From contig CAWDSH010000001.1 in assembly GCA_963804865.1 (NCBI GenBank), positions 806,001 to 870,000 of the forward strand: 64,000 bases of DNA, given 5' to 3'. The DNA is from CAVVEQ01 sp963804865. Lineage in GTDB: Bacteria > Chloroflexota > Anaerolineae > Anaerolineales > Anaerolineaceae. Shown one piece after another: positions 38,669-46,636 of this stretch. A program made the position numbers and the translations under genes. Positions within the stretch are counted from its first letter, which is position 1. Every line of letters begins with the position of its first letter. Under the pieces are notes generated by a model, which did not search any database, was not told where the DNA came from, and worked only from the letters and a program-made list of their open reading frames with translations.

Positions 38669-38705
38669 GAAAAAAACCGTGCCGATCAATTACATACCAG
38701 CACGG
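38669..38705 (-). terminator. Terminator of the xanthine-dehydrogenase operon
   Basis: On the minus strand CCGTGC, 17-base loop, GCACGG, then seven T. Lies 15 bases after the molybdenum-subunit stop. Confidence 0.8.
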
Positions 38706-38719
38706 ATGGAATCAGTTCA

Positions 38720-41074
38720 CTATTTCACAATTCCTGCTTCAAGCATGGCCAGGTACACCCGTTCCGCGGTGAACGGTGGGTCTCCAACACGGATGCCAAT
38801 CGCATCATAGATCGCATTGGCAATAGCCGGTACAGTGGGCACCATCGAATGCTCGCCTACACCGCGTGCACCCCACGGTCCATCATCCTGCGCCACCTCA
38901 ACGATGATCGATTCAAGTTTTTTAGGGGCATCCGAACTGGTTGCGATGCGGTAATCGACGAAACTTGGATTGCGCAGCACGCCATCTTTAAGTCTTAATG
39001 CTTCGAAGAAACCCGTGCTCATGCCCTGCACGAATCCGCCTTCCATCTGCGCTTTGACCATTTCAGGGTTGATGGCTTTACCCACGTCAAAAACGCTCAC
39101 GCCCTTGATGATCTCCAGCTGCCCCGTATCCAGGTTGACTTCCAATTCGACCGCCTGGCACCCGGTGGTGTAATGCACCACGGCGCGTTCGCCCTGACCG
39201 GTTTCTTTATCCAGGCCGGTAACGTAGGTGGGCATGAAACTTCCCCGCCCCACGATGGGTCCGCCAATCCAGCCATTGTAGTTTTCCTTCGGTATGCCAT
39301 AAATGACAATATCCTGGAGAGGTAGGGTTTCCTCTGTTTTATATGAAATGACCACGCCGTTGCGGATATCAAGGTCATCCGGATTCTCATCCCAGGCTTG
39401 CGAGACCAGCTCAATGATCTGTTTTCGCGCATCCAGGGCTGCATTTCTGACCGCGTTGCCCATGCTCCAGGTGAGCCTGCTGGCGACCGTTTGCCACTCG
39501 TATGGGCTGTATTTGGTATCAATTGGGGTGGATATTCGTACCCACTCATATGGAATTCCCAGTGCGGAAGCCACCATCTGCGCCATCACGGTGAAAGTGC
39601 CCTGCCCGATCTCCTGGCCGCCGATGCTGACATTAACCGTTGCATCTTCGTTAAATCTGACTTCAGCGCTCGATCCCGGGTTGGGCGGCATGGCAGGAGC
39701 TTTCCACATGATCGCCATGCCTTTGCCGCGTCGCTTATTGGGTGCGCTGGGCGGATCCTTGTGCCCCCAATCCAGTGCTTTTGCAGCCTTTTCGATGCAC
39801 TCCCCTATTCCTGTCGGGTGCATCTTCATCCCGGTAAGGATGATATCGCCGCCCTTGACGCAATTTTTTCGCCTGAATTCAGCCGGATCCATGCCAATCT
39901 CGTGCGCCAGGTCATCCATGCACTGCTCGAGTCCGACGTGGATTTCCGGCATGCCAAAACCGCGCATCGGACCGCCCACCGGGTGGTTGGTGTAAACGCA
40001 GACGCTGTCGACCCGCACGTTGGGAACGCGGTAAGGTCCTGTGCTCGAATAACCACCAGCACGGGTGATGTTTACACCGTACTCGGTATAAGCACCCGCA
40101 TCCCAGTAATACTTGTTATCGACTGCGATCATATTGCCTTCCTTGTCGCAGCCCATCTTGTAATATGCAACCAGTCCCTGCCTGACGAATGCGGTATAAA
40201 ATTCCTCCTCGCGTGTCAGCAGGAATTTTACCGGTCGTCCCTTGGTCTTGCTGGCAATTGCCACCGCCAGCGCTTCCATACTGACACCCGCCTTCGAGCC
40301 AAATCCACCGCCCACGTATGGCGCGATCACCTCGATCTTGCTTTGTGAGACGTGCAGCGCCTTGGCGATTAAGTTGCGCTGTGCAAATGGGGATTGTGAT
40401 GATGCCCAGAGGGTGATATTGCCGCTTTCATCCCATTTTGCCACCGCGACATGCGGCTCGATCGGGACATGCTGAATGTGAGGGACGCGATATTTCCGCT
40501 CAACAATGGCGGCGCAAAGCTTGAATCCCTCATCCACATTTCCTTTTCGAACTTTAAATTGATTGGCTCGGTTGGTGCCCGCTTCCGGGAAAATGAAATT
40601 GGGGTAAACATAACTGCCCAGGTCGGGATGCAGGATGGGTGCATCTGGTTTCAGTCCGTCTTCAGGGTCAATGACAGCAGGCAGTACTTCATAATCCACT
40701 TTTACTTTTTTGACCGCCTCTTCTGCGATCTCGACCGTCTCAGCTGCCACAACGGCCACCGGGTCACCAACATATCGAACCCGGTCGCGGCAGATGATGT
40801 AACGGTCCATCAGATACAGTCCCAGCATGCCGTCGAAATCATCACCGGTGGCGATGGCTTTAACGCCCGGTACGGCTTGTGCTTCGCTGATATCGATCTT
40901 CTTGATCAGCGCATGCGGATGCGGACTGCGAACAGCACGGGCATGCAATAAGCCAGGCCCAAATTGTAGATCGTCAGCAAACACAGCCGAGCCGGTAACT
41001 TTATCCCGCGCATCCAGGCGGGTGACACTTTCACCAACAGGTGCGATCGGATTATCGGTTCTCTTTGCAGGCAT
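38720..41074 (-). CDS. Xanthine dehydrogenase-family molybdenum-binding subunit
   Basis: A 784-residue large subunit holding the molybdenum-pterin site. It starts VGESVTRLDARDKVTGSAVFADD; VGGGFGSKAGVSMEALA and GGPMRGFGMPEIHVGLEQC bind the cofactor, QEIGQGTFTVMAQMVA is the late pterin loop, and GARGVGEHSMVP carries the catalytic Glu (GxGE) near the C-terminus. ATG 41074 has GGGGAGG upstream. Last of three subunit genes; with the permease in front, a purine substrate is likely, but related enzymes use other N-heterocycles or aldehydes. Confidence 0.9.
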   Translation of the reverse strand: MPAKRTDNPIAPVGESVTRLDARDKVTGSAVFADDLQFGPGLLHARAVRSPHPHALIKKIDISEAQAVPGVKAIATGDDFDGMLGLYLMDRYIICRDRVRYVGDPVAVVAAETVEIAEEAVKKVKVDYEVLPAVIDPEDGLKPDAPILHPDLGSYVYPNFIFPEAGTNRANQFKVRKGNVDEGFKLCAAIVERKYRVPHIQHVPIEPHVAVAKWDESGNITLWASSQSPFAQRNLIAKALHVSQSKIEVIAPYVGGGFGSKAGVSMEALAVAIASKTKGRPVKFLLTREEEFYTAFVRQGLVAYYKMGCDKEGNMIAVDNKYYWDAGAYTEYGVNITRAGGYSSTGPYRVPNVRVDSVCVYTNHPVGGPMRGFGMPEIHVGLEQCMDDLAHEIGMDPAEFRRKNCVKGGDIILTGMKMHPTGIGECIEKAAKALDWGHKDPPSAPNKRRGKGMAIMWKAPAMPPNPGSSAEVRFNEDATVNVSIGGQEIGQGTFTVMAQMVASALGIPYEWVRISTPIDTKYSPYEWQTVASRLTWSMGNAVRNAALDARKQIIELVSQAWDENPDDLDIRNGVVISYKTEETLPLQDIVIYGIPKENYNGWIGGPIVGRGSFMPTYVTGLDKETGQGERAVVHYTTGCQAVELEVNLDTGQLEIIKGVSVFDVGKAINPEMVKAQMEGGFVQGMSTGFFEALRLKDGVLRNPSFVDYRIATSSDAPKKLESIIVEVAQDDGPWGARGVGEHSMVPTVPAIANAIYDAIGIRVGDPPFTAERVYLAMLEAGIVK

Positions 41075-41076
41075 GT

Positions 41077-41550
41077 TTACCTCCCCCCCACCAGTGCTGC
41101 TTTTTTGACAGCATCGATGATCCGCACGTAACCCGTGCACCGGCAGAGATTACCCACCAGCGCTTCGCGGATTTCGTCCTCACTTGGTTTTGGATTTCGA
41201 TCCAATAGCGCGCGAGCCGAGATCAGGATTCCAGGTGTGCAAAAACCGCACTGCACCCCGCCTGCTTCTATCATCATTTGCTGGATGGGATCCAGCTGCT
41301 TGTCTTTGGCCAGTCCTTCCACTGTGACCACATTTGCTCCATCGCATTCAACCGCCAGTATCATGCAGCTGTTGACGGGCTCACCATTAAGTAACACGGT
41401 ACACGCGCCGCATTCACCAGCCGCGCAGCCATTCTTTGTGCCTGTAAGGGCAAGTTTCTCGCGCAGCATACGCAGCAGCGTAAAATTCGACGGCAGATCC
41501 ACTTGTTCTTTCGTACCGTTAACCGTAAGCGTTATTCGATGAAACGCCAT
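41077..41550 (-). CDS. Xanthine dehydrogenase-family 2x[2Fe-2S] subunit
   Basis: A 157-residue electron-transfer subunit. Plant-type ferredoxin cluster: Cys42, Cys47, Cys50, Cys62 (NGCAAGECGACTVLLNG); second cluster: Cys101, Cys104, Cys136, Cys138 (GGVQCGFCTPG and GNLCRCTGY). All eight ligands are present. ATG 41550 with GGAGG upstream was chosen; the frame is open further but without similarity. It sits 2 bases before the molybdenum-subunit gene. Confidence 0.94.
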   Translation of the reverse strand: MAFHRITLTVNGTKEQVDLPSNFTLLRMLREKLALTGTKNGCAAGECGACTVLLNGEPVNSCMILAVECDGANVVTVEGLAKDKQLDPIQQMMIEAGGVQCGFCTPGILISARALLDRNPKPSEDEIREALVGNLCRCTGYVRIIDAVKKAALVGGR

Positions 41551-41582
41551 TTTCGCCTCCATATGGTCTGGGAATTTTAAAA

Positions 41583-42476
41583 TTAACTGGATAATTTCTT
41601 CCAGAGTTCTGTCAATGCATCCCGGGTCAAATTCCTGACCATGTATTTTCGATATTTGGCTGTACTTCTCACATCGTCGATCGGTGTGCACCCATCCATG
41701 GCAGCCTGGGCCGCTTCTGCGATGGTTTCTTCAGTGATGGTTTTGCCTGTCATCACTTCTTCCACCTTGTCTACAACCAGGGGGATCGGTGCGACAGACG
41801 CGAGAGCTAATCTAAACCGGTAACCGGAAGTAACATCTTTATCCGGATAGGCATAAATAGTGACACCCACCAGGGATAGATCACTCAAGGTATTTCGTCC
41901 TAATTTTATGTATTTCCCGATAGCGCCAGTTGGGGGTATTGGGAATGTGATCGTGGTGACAATCTCCCCGGTTTTCAGGGTTGTCTTTCCGGGTCCGACA
42001 AAGAATTTTTCCAACGGTTCCTGCCGGGTGCCATCCTTGCCGTGAATGGTGAGGAGGCCGCCGAGTAAAAGGCAGGCACCCAGGGTATCGCCCGCGGGGG
42101 ACGCGTTGCAAATGTTGCCGATGATCGTGGCGCGAGATCGCAATTGGTAGCTGGCGACAGTTCGAGCTGCTTGAGCCAGGAGTGCATAATGCTTCTGGAC
42201 ATCAGCATGAGCGATAACCTTGTTCATGGGAACAGCAGCACCAATGGACAAACCTTTGGCTGCATCGAACGTGATGGCATCCATACCTTCTATCAATTTC
42301 ACGTCTACCATGTATTTGACCGGCAGCAATCCATCGCGCATGCGCACGAAACAATCCGTCCCGCCCAGGAACGGCCTCGCGTCACCCGGGTGATCAGCCA
42401 GGAATTTACTGGCTTCAACCAGGGTGGCAGGTTTTACGTAATCAAATTCTGGGAGCGCAGGATGAGCATTATTCAT
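41583..42476 (-). CDS. Xanthine dehydrogenase-family FAD subunit
   Basis: A 297-residue flavin subunit of the CoxM/XdhB type: FAD motifs RPFLGGTDCFVRMRDG and ATIIGNICNASPAGDT (the usual TIGGNxxxxSPxxD), then the CO dehydrogenase flavoprotein C-terminal domain. Passes electrons from the iron-sulfur subunit to NAD or another acceptor. First of three subunit genes. Confidence 0.92.
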   Translation of the reverse strand: MNNAHPALPEFDYVKPATLVEASKFLADHPGDARPFLGGTDCFVRMRDGLLPVKYMVDVKLIEGMDAITFDAAKGLSIGAAVPMNKVIAHADVQKHYALLAQAARTVASYQLRSRATIIGNICNASPAGDTLGACLLLGGLLTIHGKDGTRQEPLEKFFVGPGKTTLKTGEIVTTITFPIPPTGAIGKYIKLGRNTLSDLSLVGVTIYAYPDKDVTSGYRFRLALASVAPIPLVVDKVEEVMTGKTITEETIAEAAQAAMDGCTPIDDVRSTAKYRKYMVRNLTRDALTELWKKLSS

Positions 42477-42541
42477 TTGGGATCCTGTGTTTCGAATGAA
42501 TGACCTTCCTCATATTATTGTCTCGGGGAAGGTTCGGAATT

Positions 42542-42572
42542 TTCCCTCCTCTCAATGCTAGAGAGGAGGGAA
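42542..42572. other. Strong intergenic hairpin
   Basis: A perfect 12-bp stem (TTCCCTCCTCTC/GAGAGGAGGGAA) with a 7-base loop between the permease stop and the FAD-subunit start. No U tract follows on the minus strand, so it may be a weak terminator, an attenuator or an RNA-processing site. Confidence 0.6.
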
Positions 42573-42594
42573 TTGAAGTGTCAAAAATAATGAT

Positions 42595-43980
42595 CTAGTA
42601 ATTAATGTTTTCGCGCTCTTTGACACCGAACCATTCTGGTTTGACCCAGAGGAACAGCAGGTTGAGCACGATGCCGACGAATGCGGCAAAAACGATCGCC
42701 GGAATTCCGCTTGGGAAGATCATTGGAATGGGGAACGGGAATAGGCCATTTGCCAAACCCAGGTTGCCGCCAATCCCAAGCACTAGGATTGTTGCGCCAA
42801 TCGCCAGCTGCTTCGGATCGAACAGGTTCACCTTTTCGGATTGGATCAGCGCAATACCCTGCATGCCGATCACGCCGAACAGGTAGATCTGCAAGCCGCC
42901 CAAAACCGCAGCAGGCAATGTGTTGACCACAGCAGCCAGTTTGCCAACAAAGCCCAACAGGATGGCAAATACGCCAGCAGCCATGAGAACTGCTACGGAA
43001 TAGTTGCGGGTGATGGCCATCAGTGAGTTATTCTCACCATAATTGGTACCTGCGCAGCCACCCAGGAAACCGACCACCAGGTCATCTGAGCCATCCGCCA
43101 CCAGGTTCAAACCGATCAATTTTTTGATCTCGATGGGTTTCTTGCCGACTTCCTTGGCGAGCGCATCGATATACAGGCTCATCTGGTAAAGATGGGCGGT
43201 GGATTCCGGGATGGTCGCGATGGCGATCAACGCGATACTCAGCACGGCACCCCATGCGCGCGGATCACCGAAAGCAGGCAGTGTGATATTCGGAATGCGG
43301 AACCACTCTGCTGCTGCAATCGTATTTAGATCCACCAGACCGAGAGGCCATGAAATCAGCCAGCCTGCAACAGCACCAAACAGGATGGGCAGCATACCCC
43401 ATAATCCCTTACCTTGCAGATACACCGAGAATACAATCGTCAGCACCAATGTGATGAAGGCGATTAACCAGTTGGCAGAAGCGGTACTCAGGGCAGTACC
43501 CGCGAGTGCAATACCGATAACAATTGCAACACTGCCTGTGATTACAGGTGGGAGTACTTTATCCAGGGCCTCCTTGCCGACACGCATGATCAACAGACCG
43601 AACAATATTTCCAAAACTCCCGTGCCCATAATACCAAGCTGGACGATTCGGATCCCATCCGGGCAGTAGAAGGAATTGGGATCAGCAAAGCAGGCGCTGT
43701 CATACAGGCTCATGACCGTAATGACCACGGTAATATAACTGAAGCTCGAACCGTAGTACATTGGAATGCGCCTGCCAGATACGAGCAGTGCGACGATCGT
43801 GCCGATACCACTGGCAAGCAATGTTACACCGACATCAAATTTTGTCAGGATTGCAACCAGTACCGTCGCCGGGAACATGGTCAGCACTTGCTGGAAACCC
43901 AGGCTGATCATTGCCCCCCACCCCGGGACATCCTGGGGTAAATAACCGATAATCTTTCCTTTTTCGGCTGTTTTAGCCAT
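42595..43980 (-). CDS. Uracil/xanthine permease (NCS2 family)
   Basis: About 461 residues with some 13-14 hydrophobic spans. NCS2 features are visible: the N-terminal WGAMISLGFQQVLTMFPATV, the MYYGSSFSYI motif, and a motif region GLNLVADGSDDLVVGFLGG followed by GENNSLMAITRNYS. Such proton symporters import uracil, xanthine or urate. ATG 43980 has GGAGGAAGG upstream. Its position before the xanthine-dehydrogenase genes suggests purine uptake. Confidence 0.9.
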   Translation of the reverse strand: MAKTAEKGKIIGYLPQDVPGWGAMISLGFQQVLTMFPATVLVAILTKFDVGVTLLASGIGTIVALLVSGRRIPMYYGSSFSYITVVITVMSLYDSACFADPNSFYCPDGIRIVQLGIMGTGVLEILFGLLIMRVGKEALDKVLPPVITGSVAIVIGIALAGTALSTASANWLIAFITLVLTIVFSVYLQGKGLWGMLPILFGAVAGWLISWPLGLVDLNTIAAAEWFRIPNITLPAFGDPRAWGAVLSIALIAIATIPESTAHLYQMSLYIDALAKEVGKKPIEIKKLIGLNLVADGSDDLVVGFLGGCAGTNYGENNSLMAITRNYSVAVLMAAGVFAILLGFVGKLAAVVNTLPAAVLGGLQIYLFGVIGMQGIALIQSEKVNLFDPKQLAIGATILVLGIGGNLGLANGLFPFPIPMIFPSGIPAIVFAAFVGIVLNLLFLWVKPEWFGVKERENINY

Positions 43981-44359
43981 AACCTTCCTCCTCAAATGAA
44001 GTTGTGAAAATGCTTGGGATTATCGATCGTTTTTGATATTGCTGTTTGCGTTCACCTCCTCCATGAATCAAGATCAGGCAAAAAATAACAATAAAATTTC
44101 AAACTATGCCTGCTTGCCACACCAGAAGATCACAATATCTAAAAACTGTAACGGAGAGATTTTTAATATAACTTTAATATAACAGTTTTCATCATAGCAC
44201 ATTCAAAAGCTAAAAACAAGAAACATCTCATAGAGAATCATGGAAAATAATCATCTCTTTTAATGGTAAATCGTTATTTTCTCGATCAAATCAGGTGTCA
44301 TTGACATGACTGCTTTTCTCAGTCATAATCCCTTTACTTGTTTGGGAAAGGCATTGAGA
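43981..44359. other. Long AT-rich intergenic leader
   Basis: No gene seen in these 379 bases. On the minus strand a candidate promoter for the permease is TTGAAT (44206-44201), 18 bases, TTATAT (44182-44177), giving a leader of about 190 bases. The leader includes a purine-rich GGAGGAGGTGAACG stretch at about 44049-44061 with no suitably spaced ATG. I do not recognise a known purine riboswitch core. Confidence 0.4.
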
Positions 44360-44698
44360 ATGGAATTCACTACAGGAACCTGGATCGTTATCGGTGCTGT
44401 CTTGCTTTTCTATTTGCGCTTGATCACTCTCCAATTCGGCAGGGTACGTCAGGCTCGTTACAAAGCTGCTGCTGCGCTCAAAAAGGATAAGAAAAAATCT
44501 GGTTCTATCAATCCACAAACCGATACGCTTTCATTGGGTTTTAAGGTGAAGAGCTGGTACCTGGTGGGTGCCGGTATTGCATTAATGGTTCTCGGTGCTG
44601 TCATGGGTGCCACCAGCTGGATGGGAGCATTTGTCCAATCACTCTGGTGGATTCCGGTGACCATCGGGATTGGCTTTTTTGCTTTCTCATTCCGTTAG
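44360..44698 (+). CDS. Small membrane protein, unknown
   Basis: A 112-residue protein: N-terminal span (TGTWIVIGAVLLFYLRLITL), a basic stretch (AALKKDKKKSG), and two further spans (YLVGAGIALMVLGAVMGA and SLWWIPVTIGIGFFAFSF). An alternative ATG lies at 44306, but ATG 44360 places the first span at the N-terminus. Twelve bases ahead of another small membrane protein gene; probably co-transcribed. No family recognised. Confidence 0.68.
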   Translation: MEFTTGTWIVIGAVLLFYLRLITLQFGRVRQARYKAAAALKKDKKKSGSINPQTDTLSLGFKVKSWYLVGAGIALMVLGAVMGATSWMGAFVQSLWWIPVTIGIGFFAFSFR

Positions 44699-44710
44699 GA
44701 TGATCTTGAT

Positions 44711-45181
44711 ATGCAAAAATCAAAGATAAGTTGTCCCGTGTGCGGTTCATCCGAGCAGGCGTTGAAAGTCAGCACGCTCTTCCTGGAAGGCACGGAAAAA
44801 CGGGTCAATGTGGATGCCTTCGCCCCTCCCTCCGGAAAACGTCAAATAACACGACCGGTTCACCCCGATATGACTGTGATTGTTTTTGGGATCGTTTCGT
44901 TGTTGATACTGTTCCAGATATTCCAAACCCAAAAACCTGCTTTCGTTCCAGCAGCAGCGATCTTTTTAATGGCAGGATCGTTCTATTTGATTTTTAGAAA
45001 GAGGATTTTGGAAAAATATAAAAGAAATCAGGAAGCGATTAAACTAGAAAACCTAGCGGTTGAGAAGGCAGTCGGGGAATGGATGAAGTTGTATTATTGT
45101 GCCAAAGACAGGATCGTTTTCATCCCCGGTGATAAAAATAGCGTTGCACTGGAGGATATAAAATCTCTGATCATGAAATAA
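44711..45181 (+). CDS. Zinc-ribbon membrane protein, unknown
   Basis: A 156-residue protein starting MQKSKISCPVCGSSEQALKV, a single CxxC half of a zinc ribbon, with two membrane spans at about 53-68 and 77-93. The second CxxC expected for a complete ribbon is not visible, although a late Cys occurs at about 129. Convergent with the GntR gene (9 bases apart). Function unknown. Confidence 0.68.
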   Translation: MQKSKISCPVCGSSEQALKVSTLFLEGTEKRVNVDAFAPPSGKRQITRPVHPDMTVIVFGIVSLLILFQIFQTQKPAFVPAAAIFLMAGSFYLIFRKRILEKYKRNQEAIKLENLAVEKAVGEWMKLYYCAKDRIVFIPGDKNSVALEDIKSLIMK

Positions 45182-45190
45182 TTTGGGGGA

Positions 45191-45931
45191 TCAGCTGCGC
45201 GTCAGGCGCATCGTATATCGGTAACGATCGCCGCGGTACAAAATCTTAACAAATTCAACGGCTTTGCGATCCTGCGACCACAGGATCCTTTCGTTTAATA
45301 ACAGCGGGCTGCCTTCGTTCACCTGGAGCAGTTCCGCCTCCTCCCTGGAGGCTAATGTGACCTCGAGAGTCTCATCCGCAGCCCAGGGGATGATCTGGAA
45401 TTTGTCCTGCAGGATGCGGTACAAGGAACCCGCCTGTTCCAGTTCTTCCTTTTCGATCGTTTGATCAACCTGCAGAACAACGTAGGATGTCTGTAATCCG
45501 ATTGGCAGACCATCTCCAAGGCGGATGCGTTCGATGGTCAGAACTTGTGCATCTGGGGTCAGATCCAGTTTTTGTTGCACTTTTTGCGGTGGCACTTCCC
45601 GGCACATTTTCAGAACGATCTGCCCGGGTTTGATGCCCCTCTTGATGAGGTCCTCGGAAAAACTGGTCAACTCCAGTAAACCCTTTTGCAGTTTCTGGGG
45701 CATGACGAAAGTCCCGCGTCCATGCTCACGGTAAAGGAAACCCTGGTGGATGAGCAGTTCTACAGCCTGGCGGACAGTCGGGCGGCTGATCCTGTATTGT
45801 TCTTCCAGCAGTCTTTCAGAAGGGATGGGTGAATTCGGTTCCCATTCCCCTTCTTCGATCTTTTTCCGCAGGATCCGGGCTAGCTGGTGATATTTTGGGA
45901 CTGCATCGTAAGGGTCGATCATACTTGACAT
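45191..45931 (-). CDS. GntR-family regulator (HutC type)
   Basis: A 246-residue regulator: winged helix at the N-terminus (YHQLARILRKKIEEGEW, PSERLLEEQYRISRPTVRQA) and a UTRA ligand-binding domain (RGIKPGQIVLKM ... GLPIGLQTSYVVL). It is divergent from the microcompartment operon; their promoters overlap and the -35 of the operon covers this start codon, so it most likely represses the operon and itself in response to a sugar phosphate or related effector (inference). A second ATG at 45922 is possible. Confidence 0.9.
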   Translation of the reverse strand: MSSMIDPYDAVPKYHQLARILRKKIEEGEWEPNSPIPSERLLEEQYRISRPTVRQAVELLIHQGFLYREHGRGTFVMPQKLQKGLLELTSFSEDLIKRGIKPGQIVLKMCREVPPQKVQQKLDLTPDAQVLTIERIRLGDGLPIGLQTSYVVLQVDQTIEKEELEQAGSLYRILQDKFQIIPWAADETLEVTLASREEAELLQVNEGSPLLLNERILWSQDRKAVEFVKILYRGDRYRYTMRLTRS

Positions 45932-45953
45932 TTTATCACGAAAGTGCTATTAT
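45925..45953 (+). promoter_or_regulatory. Microcompartment operon promoter
   Basis: TTGACA (45925-45930), 17 bases, TATTAT (45948-45953); close to the vegetative consensus. On the other strand TATAAT (45954-45949) overlaps it and could serve the GntR gene. Confidence 0.75.
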
Positions 45954-45973
45954 AAGGACGTACAGTTGTCATG

Positions 45974-45985
45974 TGGTCATTACCA
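45974..45985. promoter_or_regulatory. Candidate GntR/HutC operator
   Basis: TGGT-CATT-ACCA, a symmetrical site of the general HutC-type pattern, just downstream of the expected operon transcription start and over the -35 region of the GntR promoter. Confidence 0.5.
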
Positions 45986-46033
45986 GTTTGATTATCCGAC
46001 TTTTTTGATGCAATGTCAAGTACCTAAAAGGAT

Positions 46034-46633
46034 ATGAACGAAATTTCGGAAGGCGAACTACACCAGATTGTCCAGAAAGCCCTTGAAGAAGCGGCCAGCA
46101 GGTCATGCCCGCTTTCTGTCATACCTTCTGCTGTTACCTCTACCCCCGCAAATCCTAGTGTTATCCCCCAACAGAAAATGGTCGCCATTGGTTCTGATCA
46201 TGGCGGGTTTGGCATGAAGGAAGCGCTCAAACCCTATCTTGCAGAGTTGGGTTTTTCAGTACTCGATTGCGGCACATCCTCTAAGGAAGCCGTGGATTAC
46301 CCCGATTTTGCATTGGCGGTTGCGCAGGTTGTAGCAGGTGGCAAAGCCTGGCGTGGGATCATGATCGACGGAGCCGGGATTGGCAGCTGCATGGCAGCTA
46401 ACAAAGTCCCCGGTATCCGTGCCGCCATGTGCTACGATATCTCCACCGCCTCCAACAGCCGCGAACATAATGACGCCAACCTCCTCACCCTGGGTGCAGG
46501 CATGATTGGCGAGAATCTTGCAAAGCAGATCATCAAGACCTGGTTGACCACCGATTTCGGTGGCGGCAGGCACCAAAAACGCGTGGATAAGATCGTGTCC
46601 ATCGAAAAACAATTCTTAAAGGACGGGAAATAA
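46034..46633 (+). CDS. RpiB/LacA-family sugar-phosphate isomerase with encapsulation peptide
   Basis: A 199-residue protein: an N-terminal amphipathic helix (EISEGELHQIVQKALEEAA), a Pro/Ser linker, then an RpiB/LacA domain from about residue 48 (AIGSDHGGFGMKEALKPYL; REHNDANLLTLGAGMIG). The helix-plus-linker is the usual form of a microcompartment targeting peptide. RpiB enzymes use a Cys in ICGTGIG; here the aligned residues are MIDGAGIG (Asp112), more like LacA, so the substrate may not be ribose 5-phosphate. First gene of the operon, 3 bases before deoC. Confidence 0.88.
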   Translation: MNEISEGELHQIVQKALEEAASRSCPLSVIPSAVTSTPANPSVIPQQKMVAIGSDHGGFGMKEALKPYLAELGFSVLDCGTSSKEAVDYPDFALAVAQVVAGGKAWRGIMIDGAGIGSCMAANKVPGIRAAMCYDISTASNSREHNDANLLTLGAGMIGENLAKQIIKTWLTTDFGGGRHQKRVDKIVSIEKQFLKDGK

Positions 46634-46636
46634 ACT

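Larger units (their letters stand above)
45922..46022. repeat. Paired inverted repeat flanking the divergent promoters
   Basis: TACTTGACAT at 45922-45931 and its exact complement ATGTCAAGTA at 46013-46022. The left copy covers the GntR start codon and the -35 box of the microcompartment promoter; the right copy lies 11 bases before the rpiB-like ATG. Confidence 0.55.

Noticed and set aside
39398..40348. 316-codon open frame on the plus strand opposite the molybdenum subunit gene
   Set aside because: It is antisense to a clear gene with full motifs, has no ribosome-binding site and its protein is not family-like; other long antisense frames (12830-13603, 9221-9787, 33444-33926) fail the same way.
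44020..44064. A 14-codon leader peptide upstream of the permease (MEEVNANSN...)
   Set aside because: The ATG has no ribosome-binding site, the GGAGG lies inside it, and the codons show no attenuator-like bias.
43981..44359. Purine riboswitch before the permease
   Set aside because: The known purine aptamer loops and conserved core could not be found; only an AT-rich leader is visible.
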